Source: Sphingomonas sp. Leaf32
GTDB lineage: Bacteria; Pseudomonadota; Alphaproteobacteria; Sphingomonadales; Sphingomonadaceae
Direction: 5' to 3'
DNA: 64,000 nt
NCBI RefSeq assembly: GCF_001421765.1
Contig: NZ_LMLA01000012.1
Coordinates: 124,223-188,222, forward strand
Shown piece by piece: positions 24,426 to 33,532 of this stretch (position 1 is the stretch's first letter; the number at the start of each line of letters is the position of its first letter). The notes beneath the pieces were generated by a model. The model was not told the origin of the DNA and searched no databases. It saw nothing but the letters and a program-made list of their open reading frames with translations. The translations under genes were made by a program, and so were the position numbers.

Positions 24426-26159
24426 TCACGCGCCGAACATTGCGCGCAGTTCGTCCTTCAGTATCTTACCATTGGCATTGCGCGGCAGCACGGTATCGGA
24501 GAACCGCACCGTTACCGGCACCTTGAACCCGGCAAGCCGCGCGCGGACGAAATCCTGCAGCTCCGCCTCGCTCGCCGCGCATCCGGGGCACAGGTGAACG
24601 ACGGCGGCAGGCACCTCGCCCAGCACCCGGTCAGGGACGCCGACCAGCGCGGCATCGGTGACGGCCGGGTGCGCGTACAGCACGTCCTCGACCTCGATCG
24701 AATAGATATTCTCGCCGCCCCGGATGATGATGTCCTTCGCCCGGTCGACTATGGTGCAGAAGCCTTCCTCGTCCAGCCGCGCCAGATCGCCGGTCCGCAC
24801 CCATCCGTCGACGAAGGTCCGCGCCGTTTCCTTCGGCGCGTTCCAGTATCCGCGCACGATCATCGGCCCGCGCGCCCATAGCTCGCCGACTTCGCCCACC
24901 GGCTGCTCGGTCGCGCCGTCGACGTCCATGATCTTCAGATCGGCCACCGGCACCGGCGCGCCGCAGCTGGTCGGGCGGGCCAGATAATCCTCGCCGACAT
25001 GCTGGGTCACCGTAGCCATCGTCTCGGTCATGCCCCAGCCGTTGCCGGGCAGCGCGCCGAACACATCGAAGATGCGCTTCACCAGATCGGGCGCGGACGG
25101 CGCGCCGCCATATTGCACGACCTCCAGCGACGACAGGTCGTACTTCGCCCGGTCGGGATGCTCCAGCAACTGCCACGCGATCGTCGGCACGCCGCCGGTC
25201 ACCTGCACCCGCTCCCGCTCGATCAGCGCCAGCGCCTCGCCTGCATCCCATTTGCGCATCAGCACCAGAGTCGTGCCCCCGGCCAGCGCGCCCATCAGCG
25301 ATGCGCTGCAAGCGGTCACGTGAAAGAAGGGGATGACCAGCAACCCGACCTTGGGCTGCGGTTCGGGCGGCATCTCGCCGCGCCGCAGATGGGATCGCGC
25401 GGCGACATAGGCGGCCGACAGAATATTGGTCGCCAGATTGCGATGCGTGCCCAGCGCCCCCTTGGGCCGCCCGGTCGTGCCGCTGGTGTAGAAAATCGTG
25501 GCCGCATCGTCGGGTGCGATATCCACCGCCGGCAGCGGCACGTCGGGCAGCGTCGCATATCCGGCGCAGTCGCCGATCACTTCCTCCAGCCGCCGGGTGA
25601 TCCCGGTCAGCGGCACCCGCGCCCGCGCGACCAGCACTGCCTCCAGCCCCGGCATGGCGCCATAGTCGCTCATCCGGTCGTACCGCTGTCGATCGACGAT
25701 CAGCACCCGCGCACCCGAATCGTTGACGCCGTACGCCAGCTCCTGCCGGCTCCACCACGCGTTGAGCGGCACGCACACCGCGCCGATCGCGACGATGGCG
25801 AAGAAGGCGACTGGCCATTCGGGCATGTTGCGCATGGCCAGCGCCACCCGGTCGCCCTTCTCCACGCCCATCGCGCGCAGTTCGGTCGCCAGCGTCGCGA
25901 TGGCGCGATATTGTGCTTCATAGCTGACGCGCTGATCCTCGTGAATCGTCGCCAACCGATCGCCATGGGTCCGCGACAGGGCAATCAGCTGGGTCAGGTT
26001 GGCCGGCGCATTCTTCCAGATACGCGTCTCGATCCCGCCGATCGTCGCGCTGCCCATTTCGAACGGTGCACCGGGCGCGGTCAGCGCCGCCTGCACCGCC
26101 GCCATCGACATGCGCGGCCAATCGGACGGCACCGCCATCGTCGCTTCGTCACCTGCCAC
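24426..26159 (-). CDS. AMP-forming acyl-CoA synthetase (class I AMP-binding)
   Basis: Activates a carboxylic acid to its CoA thioester with ATP. The 577-residue product has the P-loop-like IFYTSGTTGRPKG, NGWGMTET, GWVRTGDLARLDEEG, DRAKDIIIRGGENIYS and the C-terminal catalytic Lys in NANGKILKDEL. The GTG at 26159 has AGGAG at a proper distance; an ATG follows seven codons later. It is divergent from the beta-oxidation genes starting at 26320, suggesting it feeds acyl-CoA to that pathway. Chain-length preference cannot be read. Confidence 0.9.
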   Translation of the reverse strand: MAGDEATMAVPSDWPRMSMAAVQAALTAPGAPFEMGSATIGGIETRIWKNAPANLTQLIALSRTHGDRLATIHEDQRVSYEAQYRAIATLATELRAMGVEKGDRVALAMRNMPEWPVAFFAIVAIGAVCVPLNAWWSRQELAYGVNDSGARVLIVDRQRYDRMSDYGAMPGLEAVLVARARVPLTGITRRLEEVIGDCAGYATLPDVPLPAVDIAPDDAATIFYTSGTTGRPKGALGTHRNLATNILSAAYVAARSHLRRGEMPPEPQPKVGLLVIPFFHVTACSASLMGALAGGTTLVLMRKWDAGEALALIERERVQVTGGVPTIAWQLLEHPDRAKYDLSSLEVVQYGGAPSAPDLVKRIFDVFGALPGNGWGMTETMATVTQHVGEDYLARPTSCGAPVPVADLKIMDVDGATEQPVGEVGELWARGPMIVRGYWNAPKETARTFVDGWVRTGDLARLDEEGFCTIVDRAKDIIIRGGENIYSIEVEDVLYAHPAVTDAALVGVPDRVLGEVPAAVVHLCPGCAASEAELQDFVRARLAGFKVPVTVRFSDTVLPRNANGKILKDELRAMFGA

Positions 26160-26319
26160 GCAACCGCTCCTGCACTATAGTCGAAGGTCGGGTTTGCCCC
26201 GCTCCATCGCTTTTCCCTATCGCGCACTATTGATTGTCATTCTTGGAAAGGCAATAGAATGCGGCAATCCCACCGGCGTTTAGAAGGCCCGGTATGGCAA
26301 CCGATGGAGGAGGCCCGAC

Positions 26320-28344
26320 ATGTCCGTGACTACCAAACGCCATGGCGACGTGCTGGTCGTGATCGCCGACAATCCGCCGGTCAACGCCTTGTCGGCAGCG
26401 GTCCGCCTTGGCCTGAACGCCGCGATCGACGAAGCCGCCGGTGACGATTCGGTACGCGCCGTGGTCATCGCCTGCGCCGGCCGGACGTTCTTCGCCGGGG
26501 CCGACATCACCGAATTCGGAAAAGCCCCGATCGAACCGATGCTGCCCGCGCTGGTCGACCGGATCGAGGCTTCGGACAAGCCGGTCGTCGCCGCGATCCA
26601 CGGCACGGCGCTCGGCGGCGGATGCGAGGTCGCGATCGCCAGCCATTACCGCATCGCCGTCCCCAGCGCGAAGCTCGGCACGCCCGAGGTAAAGCTGGGA
26701 CTGCTCCCCGGTGCCGGCGGCACGCAGCGACTACCCCGTCTCGCCGGCGTCGCGGTCGCGTTGGAGATGGCGGCGAAGGGCGATCCGATCTCCGCCGCAA
26801 AGGCCAAGGACGCCGGGATCGTCGACCGACTGGCCGGCGAAGACAGCCTGCTGGCCGACGCCATCGCCTTCGCTCGCGAGGTCGCCGACGTCCGCCCCAT
26901 CCCCCGCGCGTCGCAGCGCCCGCTCTCCCCCGACCCGGAAGCGGTCGCCGCGTTCGAGAAGGCCAATGCCCGCCGCTTCCGCGGCTTCGACGCGCCCGCC
27001 GCTAACATCGCCTGCGTCGTCAAGGCGACCGAGATACCCTATGCTGAAGGGTCGGCGTTCGAACGCGAGCAGTTCATGAAGCTGATGTTCGGCGTACAGT
27101 CTGCCGCCCAACGCCATATCTTCTTCGCCGAACGCAAGGCTTCGAAGATCGAAGGCATCGCCGGGGACGTCGCGCTGCGCCCGGTCAACCGGGTCGGCAT
27201 CATCGGGGCCGGCACGATGGGCGGCGGCATCGCGATGAACTTCCTGTCGGCCGGCATTCCGGTCACCATCGTGGAAATGCAGCAGGACGCGCTCGATCGC
27301 GGCACCGCCACCATCCGCAAGAACTACGACGCCACCGCCGCCAAGGGCCGGATGAAGCCCGAGCAGGTCGAGCGGGCGATGGGCCTGCTCACCCCCACGC
27401 TCGACTTCGACACGCTGGCCGATGTCGATCTGGTGATCGAAGCGGTGTATGAGGAAATGTCGGTCAAGCAGGATATCTTCGGCAAGCTGGACGCCATCTG
27501 CAAACCCGGCGCGATCCTGGCGTCGAACACCAGCTATCTCGACGTGAACGTCATCGCGCAGGCGACCCAGCGGCCGCAGGACGTGCTGGGCCTCCACTTC
27601 TTCTCGCCTGCCAATGTCATGAAGCTGCTGGAGATCGTGCGCGGCGATGCGACCGCCGACGACGTGCTGGCGACGGCGATGGCGCTGGCGAAAAAGATCC
27701 GCAAGGTCGCGGTGATCGCCGGCGTCTGCCACGGCTTCATCGGCAACCGGATGCTGGAGCCGCGTCAGGTCGAGGCGATGAAGCTGCTGCTGGAGGGCGC
27801 GACGCCCGAACAGGTCGATCGCGTCCATGTCGAGTTCGGGATGCCGATGGGACCGTTCCAGATGGCCGATCTGGCGGGCGTCGACATCGGCTGGCACCGC
27901 GACCCGACCCGAATCGAAAACCTCCGCGACGCGCTGGCCGCCGAAGGCCGCTGGGGCCAGAAGAAGCAGGCCGGTTTCTACGATTACGACGCGAAGCGCA
28001 CGCCGTCGAACAGCCCGCGCGTCGCGGAGATCATCAAGGACTTCCGCAAGCAGACCAACACGCCGCAGCATGAAGTGACCGATCAGGAGATCGTCGAACG
28101 CACGCTCTATACCATGGTCAATGAAGGCGCGAAGATTCTGGCGGAGGGCAAGGCGCAGCGGGCGTCCGACCTCGATGTGGTCTGGATCTATGGCTATGGC
28201 TGGCCGGTCTATCGCGGCGGGCCGATGTTCTGGGCCGATACGGAGGGACTGAAGAAGATCGTCGACGGCCTCGACCGTCACGGCTTCGACGTATCGCCGC
28301 TGCTGCGCGAAAAGGCCGAACAGGGCGGGAGCTTCTCGGCATGA
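26320..28344 (+). CDS. Bifunctional enoyl-CoA hydratase / 3-hydroxyacyl-CoA dehydrogenase
   Basis: FadB-type beta-oxidation enzyme, 674 residues. The N-terminal crotonase domain has ALGGGCEVAIASHYRI and GTPEVKLGLLPGAGGTQR, with both catalytic Glu positions present. A linker follows, then the NAD-binding domain with VGIIGAGTMGGGIAM and the catalytic His in LGLHFFSPANVM. The C-terminal domain has VDIGWHRDP and YGYGWPVYRGGPMFW. GGAGGAGG precedes ATG 26320. The stop overlaps the start of the next gene by four bases (ATGA). Confidence 0.95.
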   Translation: MSVTTKRHGDVLVVIADNPPVNALSAAVRLGLNAAIDEAAGDDSVRAVVIACAGRTFFAGADITEFGKAPIEPMLPALVDRIEASDKPVVAAIHGTALGGGCEVAIASHYRIAVPSAKLGTPEVKLGLLPGAGGTQRLPRLAGVAVALEMAAKGDPISAAKAKDAGIVDRLAGEDSLLADAIAFAREVADVRPIPRASQRPLSPDPEAVAAFEKANARRFRGFDAPAANIACVVKATEIPYAEGSAFEREQFMKLMFGVQSAAQRHIFFAERKASKIEGIAGDVALRPVNRVGIIGAGTMGGGIAMNFLSAGIPVTIVEMQQDALDRGTATIRKNYDATAAKGRMKPEQVERAMGLLTPTLDFDTLADVDLVIEAVYEEMSVKQDIFGKLDAICKPGAILASNTSYLDVNVIAQATQRPQDVLGLHFFSPANVMKLLEIVRGDATADDVLATAMALAKKIRKVAVIAGVCHGFIGNRMLEPRQVEAMKLLLEGATPEQVDRVHVEFGMPMGPFQMADLAGVDIGWHRDPTRIENLRDALAAEGRWGQKKQAGFYDYDAKRTPSNSPRVAEIIKDFRKQTNTPQHEVTDQEIVERTLYTMVNEGAKILAEGKAQRASDLDVVWIYGYGWPVYRGGPMFWADTEGLKKIVDGLDRHGFDVSPLLREKAEQGGSFSA

Positions 28345-29519
28345 GCGACCTCGCCCAATTCCGCGCCGACACCCGCGCGTGGCTGGAGGAGAACTGCCCG
28401 CCATCGATGCGCGAACCCGTCCGGTCGGACCGGGACGTGACATGGGGTGGCCGCAATCCGACCTATACCGACCCGGACCAGAAGCTCTGGCTCAACCGGA
28501 TGGCGGCGCGCGGCTGGACCGTGCCCGACTGGCCGACCGCCTATGGCGGCGGCGGCCTGTCGCCGGCGGAAGCGAAGATACTGCGCGAGGAAATGGCGGC
28601 AATCAACGCCCGCAACCCACTCTATTCCTTCGGGATCTCGATGCTCGGCCCCGCGCTACTGAAATACGGGACGGAGGAACAGAAGCAGGAGCATCTGCCG
28701 AGGATCGCGCGCGGCGAAATCCGCTGGTGCCAAGGGTATAGCGAACCGGGCGCCGGTTCCGACCTTGCCGGGTTACAGACCAGCGCGGTCGAGGATGGCG
28801 ACGACTTCATCGTCAACGGGCAGAAGGTATGGACCAGCTATGCCGACAAGGCCGACTGGATCTTCTGCCTCGTCCGCACCGATCGCACGACCAAGCAGGC
28901 CGGCATCAGTTTCCTGCTGTTCGACATGGCATCGCCCGGCATCACCACGCGCCCGGTCAAGCTGATCTCCGGCAACTCGCCCTTTTGCGAGACCTTCTTC
29001 GACGATGTGCGCGTGCCCAGGGCCAATCTGGTCGGCGAGCTGAACAAGGGCTGGGACGTCGCCAAGTACCTGCTGGGCCATGAGCGGGAGATGATCTCCG
29101 GCATGGGGCTGACCGACGACCGCCCGCTGATCGACCGCGCAGTGGCGACGATCGGTCTGGACGCGCAGGGCCGGCTCGACGACCCGATGCTGCGTGCGGC
29201 CATCGCGACCTTCGACGTCCGCGCCCGTGCCTTCGCCGCCATGTCCGAACGCTTCCGCGACGAACTGAAGGCGAACCGCGCACATCCGGCGCAACCCAGC
29301 ATGATGAAATATTTCGGGACCGAGTTGAACAAGACCCGCCACGAACTGCTGATGGCGGCGGGCGGGAGCGACCTGCTCGAATGGGAAGGCGCCGACAGCT
29401 ATGACGGCGCCGCAGCCCGCGCGTGGCTGCGCACCAAGGCCAATTCGATCGAAGGGGGCACGTCGGAAATCCAGCTCAACATCGTCGCGCGTCGCATCCT
29501 CGATCTGCCGACCCAGTGA
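28341..29519 (+). CDS. Acyl-CoA dehydrogenase (subunit 1 of a tandem pair)
   Basis: FAD enzyme that oxidises acyl-CoA to enoyl-CoA, 392 residues. It shows WCQGYSEPGAGSDLAGLQT, the flavin-contact GQKVWTSYADKADW, and a C-terminal ANSIEGGTSEIQLNI segment that includes the usual catalytic/FAD region. It is coupled to the upstream hydratase/dehydrogenase by a four-base overlap and followed by a second, shorter acyl-CoA dehydrogenase. The two may form one heteromeric enzyme. Confidence 0.92.
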   Translation: MSDLAQFRADTRAWLEENCPPSMREPVRSDRDVTWGGRNPTYTDPDQKLWLNRMAARGWTVPDWPTAYGGGGLSPAEAKILREEMAAINARNPLYSFGISMLGPALLKYGTEEQKQEHLPRIARGEIRWCQGYSEPGAGSDLAGLQTSAVEDGDDFIVNGQKVWTSYADKADWIFCLVRTDRTTKQAGISFLLFDMASPGITTRPVKLISGNSPFCETFFDDVRVPRANLVGELNKGWDVAKYLLGHEREMISGMGLTDDRPLIDRAVATIGLDAQGRLDDPMLRAAIATFDVRARAFAAMSERFRDELKANRAHPAQPSMMKYFGTELNKTRHELLMAAGGSDLLEWEGADSYDGAAARAWLRTKANSIEGGTSEIQLNIVARRILDLPTQ

Positions 29520-29541
29520 CCTTCTACCGGGAATTGCCACC

Positions 29542-30669
29542 ATGCCCCTGTTTCTGAACGAAGATCAGACGATGCTCGCCAACACCGCGCGCGAATTTCT
29601 GGGCGAGGCAGCGCCGGTCGCGCATCTGCGTGCCCTGCGCGATGCCGACGATCCAACCGGCTTCGACCGCGACCTGTGGGCGAAGTTCGCCGAGATGGGC
29701 TTTACCGGCATGATGGTGCCCGAAAGCGCCGGTGGCCTGGGGCTGGGCCATGTCGAGGCCGGCATCGTTCTGGAGGAAATCGGCCGGAACCTGTCTCCCT
29801 CCCCTTTCCTCACCACCTCGGTCGCCGCCGTCGCGGCGCTGACCGGCACATCGGCGGGCGAACGCTGGCTGCCCGAAATCGCCGCCGGCCGGACGATCGC
29901 CGCCCTCGCCATCGACGAACGCGCGAAGCATGGCGATAGCGTCGCCCTTCGCGCCAAGCGTGCCGGCAACGGCTTCCGCCTGTCGGGCACCAAGCAGTTC
30001 GTGACCCACGGCCATGTCGCCGACCTGATCCTCGTCGTCGCGCGCACCGCCGGCGATGCGGACGAAGCCGACGGCCTGACGCTGTTCGCGCTGCCCTCCG
30101 ACACGCCCGGCCTGACCGCCGATCCGCGCCGACTGGTCGACAGCAGCATCGCCGCGCGGCTGACCTTTGATAACATCATGGTCGATGGTGACGCGGTGGT
30201 CGGCGACGTCGATGACGGCCGTACCGGGCTGAACCGCCTCCTCCGCGCCGCCCGTAACGGAGCCGCTGCGGAGTCACTGGGCGTCGGCGACAGTGCCGCC
30301 ACCCGCACGCTCGATTATCTTCGCCAGCGCAAGCAGTTCGGCCAGACCATCGGCAGTTTCCAGGCGCTGCAACACCGCGCTGCGCATCTCTATGCCGAAC
30401 TGGAGGTCGCCCGCGCCGCCGTGCTAAAGGCGCAGCATCTGCTCGACGAAGCCTCCCCCGACGCCGACCTCGCCGTGTCGGTGGCAAAGGCGATGGCCGG
30501 CATGGCGGCCACCCTGTCGGTACAGGAGGCGGTGCAGATGCATGGCGGCATCGGCATGACCGACGCGGCGGACATCGGCTTCTTCATGAAGCGCGCCCGC
30601 GTCTTGACCGAAATGTTCGGCGACATCGGCTATCACAGCGACCGCGTGGCCCGCGCCGGGGGTTATTGA
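29542..30669 (+). CDS. Acyl-CoA dehydrogenase-like protein (subunit 2 of a tandem pair)
   Basis: 375 residues with the acyl-CoA dehydrogenase fold: LNEDQTMLANTAREFL, MVPESAGGLGLGHVEAGIV, RKQFGQTIGSFQALQHR and MHGGIGMTDAADIGFF. The C-terminus (RVLTEMFGDIGYHSDR) lacks the EGTSEI-type segment seen in subunit 1, as in the second subunits of known alpha2beta2 acyl-CoA dehydrogenases. ATG 29542 lies 22 bases after subunit 1. The stop overlaps the tesB start (TGATG). Confidence 0.88.
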   Translation: MPLFLNEDQTMLANTAREFLGEAAPVAHLRALRDADDPTGFDRDLWAKFAEMGFTGMMVPESAGGLGLGHVEAGIVLEEIGRNLSPSPFLTTSVAAVAALTGTSAGERWLPEIAAGRTIAALAIDERAKHGDSVALRAKRAGNGFRLSGTKQFVTHGHVADLILVVARTAGDADEADGLTLFALPSDTPGLTADPRRLVDSSIAARLTFDNIMVDGDAVVGDVDDGRTGLNRLLRAARNGAAAESLGVGDSAATRTLDYLRQRKQFGQTIGSFQALQHRAAHLYAELEVARAAVLKAQHLLDEASPDADLAVSVAKAMAGMAATLSVQEAVQMHGGIGMTDAADIGFFMKRARVLTEMFGDIGYHSDRVARAGGY

Positions 30670-31541
30670 TGGAGCCGAAGCCCGCCGACCTGATCGCCGG
30701 CCTGATCCGTCTGCTCGACATCGAGGAGATCGACACCGACCTGTATCGGGGTGCCCGCAACCCCGGCGGGGTAGGCCGGGTGTTCGGCGGACAGGTGATC
30801 GCGCAGGCTCTGCAAGCGGCACAGCGTTCGATCGGCGGTGACAAGGTCGCGCATTCGCTCCACGCCTATTTCCTGCGTGCGGGCGACGAGGAACACCCGA
30901 TCGTCTACCGCGTGGTGCGCGATTTCGCCGGGCGCAGCTTCGCCAATGCCCGCGTGATCGCGATGCAGCGCGGACAGGCGATCCTGAACATGGCGGCGTC
31001 GTTCCAGTTGCCCGAGGATGGGCTGACCCATCAGGACGCGATGCCCGACGTTCCCCCGCCCGAAGCCCTGCCGTCCGACCGCGAGCTGCGCGAGGCGATG
31101 CAGGATCGCATTCCCGAGAAATATCGCCGCCTGTTCCTGCGCGCCCGCCCGATCGAGATCCGACCGGTCGAGGCGGAACACTGGACCGATCCGGCAAAGC
31201 GCGCACCGCTGCAACATGGCTGGTTCCGCGCCACCGCGCCGATCGGCGACGACATGACGCTCCACCGCGCGATACTCGCCTATGCCAGCGACATGATGCT
31301 GCTGGGCACCTGCATGTTGCCGCACGGCATCCACTGGATGATGGACAAGGTGCAGACCGCCAGCCTCGACCATGCGCTGTGGCTGCACGAACCGTTCCGG
31401 GCGGACGACTGGCTGCTGTACCAGACCGACAGCCCTTGGGCCGGCCATGCCCGCGGCTTCAATCGCGGGCGGTTCTTCAGCCGCGACGGACGGCTGGTGG
31501 CGAGCGTGGCACAGGAAGGGCTGGTGCGGGTTCGGGGGTAG
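30669..31541 (+). CDS. tesB: Acyl-CoA thioesterase II (TesB family)
   Basis: Hydrolyses acyl-CoA to free acid and CoA. The 290-residue double hotdog protein has VGRVFGGQVIAQALQA and SLHAYFLRAGD. The three residues of the TesB active site are in YASDMMLLGT (Asp), VQTASLDHALW (Thr) and VASVAQEGLVRV (Gln). It is translationally coupled to the preceding dehydrogenase, closing the plus-strand beta-oxidation operon. Confidence 0.93.
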   Translation: MEPKPADLIAGLIRLLDIEEIDTDLYRGARNPGGVGRVFGGQVIAQALQAAQRSIGGDKVAHSLHAYFLRAGDEEHPIVYRVVRDFAGRSFANARVIAMQRGQAILNMAASFQLPEDGLTHQDAMPDVPPPEALPSDRELREAMQDRIPEKYRRLFLRARPIEIRPVEAEHWTDPAKRAPLQHGWFRATAPIGDDMTLHRAILAYASDMMLLGTCMLPHGIHWMMDKVQTASLDHALWLHEPFRADDWLLYQTDSPWAGHARGFNRGRFFSRDGRLVASVAQEGLVRVRG

Positions 31542-31558
31542 GCAACAATGCCGTCTTC

Positions 31559-31585
31559 GTCACCCCGGGCTTGACCCGGGGTGAC
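31559..31585. repeat. Short palindrome, GTCACCCCGG family, copy 2
   Basis: GTCACCCCGGG (31559-31569) pairs perfectly with CCCGGGGTGAC (31575-31585) around CTTGA. It sits between the convergent ends of tesB and the catalase-like gene and may serve as a two-way transcription stop, though without T-tracts. Confidence 0.85.
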
Positions 31586-31597
31586 GGTTGGAACCCT

Positions 31598-32677
31598 TTA
31601 AACCGGCTCGTGGATCGGGCATCCATTGAACCGCCGCCGATACTCGACGGAATGGTCATAGATCGGCTTGCGCACCCGGTTGACCCCGCCCAGCGGCTGA
31701 TGCGCGGCCAGCCCGGTCCAGACGCTGAACCGCAGATTTTCGTCGACCTCCGCCACCTTGTCCGCCGACCAGCTATCCTGGGGGTCGGTGCGGATGGTAG
31801 CAACGGTGACGAAGGGGCTGACGTCCTCAGGCCACGGCGTCGCGGCGTCCTCGATCGGCTGGGCATCGGTATCGCGCAGCAACTGCACGCGCACCTCCCA
31901 CTCGCCGCGCACCTTATTCGCCGAGGTCTGCATATCCTCGCGGATGGCGTTCGGGCGGCCGCTGGTATCGATCACCGTGTCGGTCAGCGCGGTCAGGCCG
32001 GGCGACACCGGTACGACCTGATATTTCGCGACGAACGCGCCATGGCGGAACGGCGTGGCGGAGAAATAGGTCTCGCCCAGCGGATGGACGTTCTTCGATC
32101 CCCCCATCGTCTTTAGCAACGTGCTTTCGGTCCCGACCGCCTCCAGCGCCGCCTCGGCCCCGCGCAGGACATAGGACAGCGCCTTCTTCGCCCATTCCGC
32201 CTTGTCGGTCGTTCTGGCGAGCAGCTTCAGGTTGCCGGCGAATTTCTGTGGCGTCGGCGCCGCAAAGGCCGGGGCGTTGACCATGACGAAATCCTGCGTC
32301 CGTCCCTCCGCGCCGGGCAGGCGGTCGCCGTCGACGTCCATGACCTTCCACGCCAGACCGCGCGGCAGGCCGATCGCATCGTCGAGGATGTCGCCCGGAT
32401 TGGTCGAAAAACGCATCACCACCGGATGCGTCCCCGGCATCGCGAACAGTCCTTGCGCCAGTTCGGGCGGCAGATTGTCGTGGATGGTCAGTTCGCCCTT
32501 CAGGATGCCGTGTGCCTTGGCATGGACCGCGCGCACCGCCTTGCCATAATCCTTCGACGTGGTTTCGAGGATGGTATCGAACGACTGCTCCATCTGTTCG
32601 ACCGTCTCGGCCTCGTCAGGCTGCGGCTGTTCCAGCCCGGTCGAATAGCGGATAGGCGGTTTCAGCAGGTCGGTCAT
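31598..32677 (-). CDS. Catalase-family heme protein
   Basis: 359-residue member of the short catalase-like group. The distal region VRAVHAKAHGILKGELTI carries the expected His, FSTNPGDILDD follows, and the C-terminal IYDHSVEYRRRFNG replaces the usual proximal Tyr motif region. These minimal catalases often act as peroxidases or organic peroxide enzymes; true catalase activity is not assured. No signal peptide. A separate gene between tesB and the SDR, convergent with the former. Confidence 0.8.
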   Translation of the reverse strand: MTDLLKPPIRYSTGLEQPQPDEAETVEQMEQSFDTILETTSKDYGKAVRAVHAKAHGILKGELTIHDNLPPELAQGLFAMPGTHPVVMRFSTNPGDILDDAIGLPRGLAWKVMDVDGDRLPGAEGRTQDFVMVNAPAFAAPTPQKFAGNLKLLARTTDKAEWAKKALSYVLRGAEAALEAVGTESTLLKTMGGSKNVHPLGETYFSATPFRHGAFVAKYQVVPVSPGLTALTDTVIDTSGRPNAIREDMQTSANKVRGEWEVRVQLLRDTDAQPIEDAATPWPEDVSPFVTVATIRTDPQDSWSADKVAEVDENLRFSVWTGLAAHQPLGGVNRVRKPIYDHSVEYRRRFNGCPIHEPV

Positions 32678-32737
32678 GTCGCAAACTCCTTCGTCTTATC
32701 AGCGACAAAGGCCGGATGCGGCATTCGTTCCGCCGCG

Positions 32738-33532
32738 TCAGACGGCGGTACGCCCATAGTCCTGGCGGGTGACCGGATGGCTGGACGACAACCCGCCATC
32801 CACCGCCACGGCTTGGCCGTTGACGTAGCTCGCCTCGGCCGAGGCTAGGAACAGGACCACCGCCGCGACCTCCTCCGGCTCACCACCCCGGCGCAACGGA
32901 TTCAGCCGGCCGATCCGCGCCGCTTTCCCATGCTGCCGGGCATGGTCGTACACCATCGCCGTCATGCCGGTTTCGATCAGGCCGGGGCAGACGGCATTCA
33001 CCCGCACCCCCGATCCAGACAGTTGCTGCGCGGCGGTCTGGACCAGATTGATGACGCCGGCCTTCGACGCGGAATAGGGTGCGCCGCCCGCCCCCGATCG
33101 CAACCCGGCGACGCTGGCGGTACAGACGATCGCCCCACCGCCCGCCGCCGCCATGATCGGCGCGGCATGGCGAATGGCGAGGAACGGACCGATCAGGTTG
33201 ACGCGCAGGATCTCCGCCCAATCCTCCGCCGTCGTGTCGAACAGGCCGGCGATCCCGCCCGAGATGCCGGCGTTGGCGTGGACGACATCGATCCCGCCAT
33301 AGGTTTCGACCGCCATCGCGACGGCCCGCGCGACATCGGCGTCCTGTCCGGCATCCATCGCACAAGCTACGGCCTGCCCGCCCATGTCGCCGATCATCGC
33401 CGCAGTAGCCTCGGCCTGCGCGACATCGCCGCACACCACGCCCGCCCCTTCGCGGGCAAAGGCGAGCGCGGTCGCGCGCCCGATCCCCGATCCTGCGCCG
33501 GTGACCAGCACCGACTTGCCCGCAAAGCGCAT
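32738..33532 (-). CDS. Short-chain dehydrogenase/reductase
   Basis: 264-residue classical SDR: TGAGSGIGRATALAFAREG cofactor loop, CGDVAQ after beta-3, HANAGISGG, catalytic Ser in CTASVAGL and YSASK. The Asp after beta-2 favours NAD(H). ATG 33532 overlaps the stop of the APH-like kinase by one base (TGATG), so it belongs to the operon ACAD-kinase-SDR. In the levulinate pathway an SDR (LvaD) reduces the 4-oxoacyl-CoA to 4-hydroxyacyl-CoA; this one could do the same, which is inference from the neighbourhood. Confidence 0.9.
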   Translation of the reverse strand: MRFAGKSVLVTGAGSGIGRATALAFAREGAGVVCGDVAQAEATAAMIGDMGGQAVACAMDAGQDADVARAVAMAVETYGGIDVVHANAGISGGIAGLFDTTAEDWAEILRVNLIGPFLAIRHAAPIMAAAGGGAIVCTASVAGLRSGAGGAPYSASKAGVINLVQTAAQQLSGSGVRVNAVCPGLIETGMTAMVYDHARQHGKAARIGRLNPLRRGGEPEEVAAVVLFLASAEASYVNGQAVAVDGGLSSSHPVTRQDYGRTAV

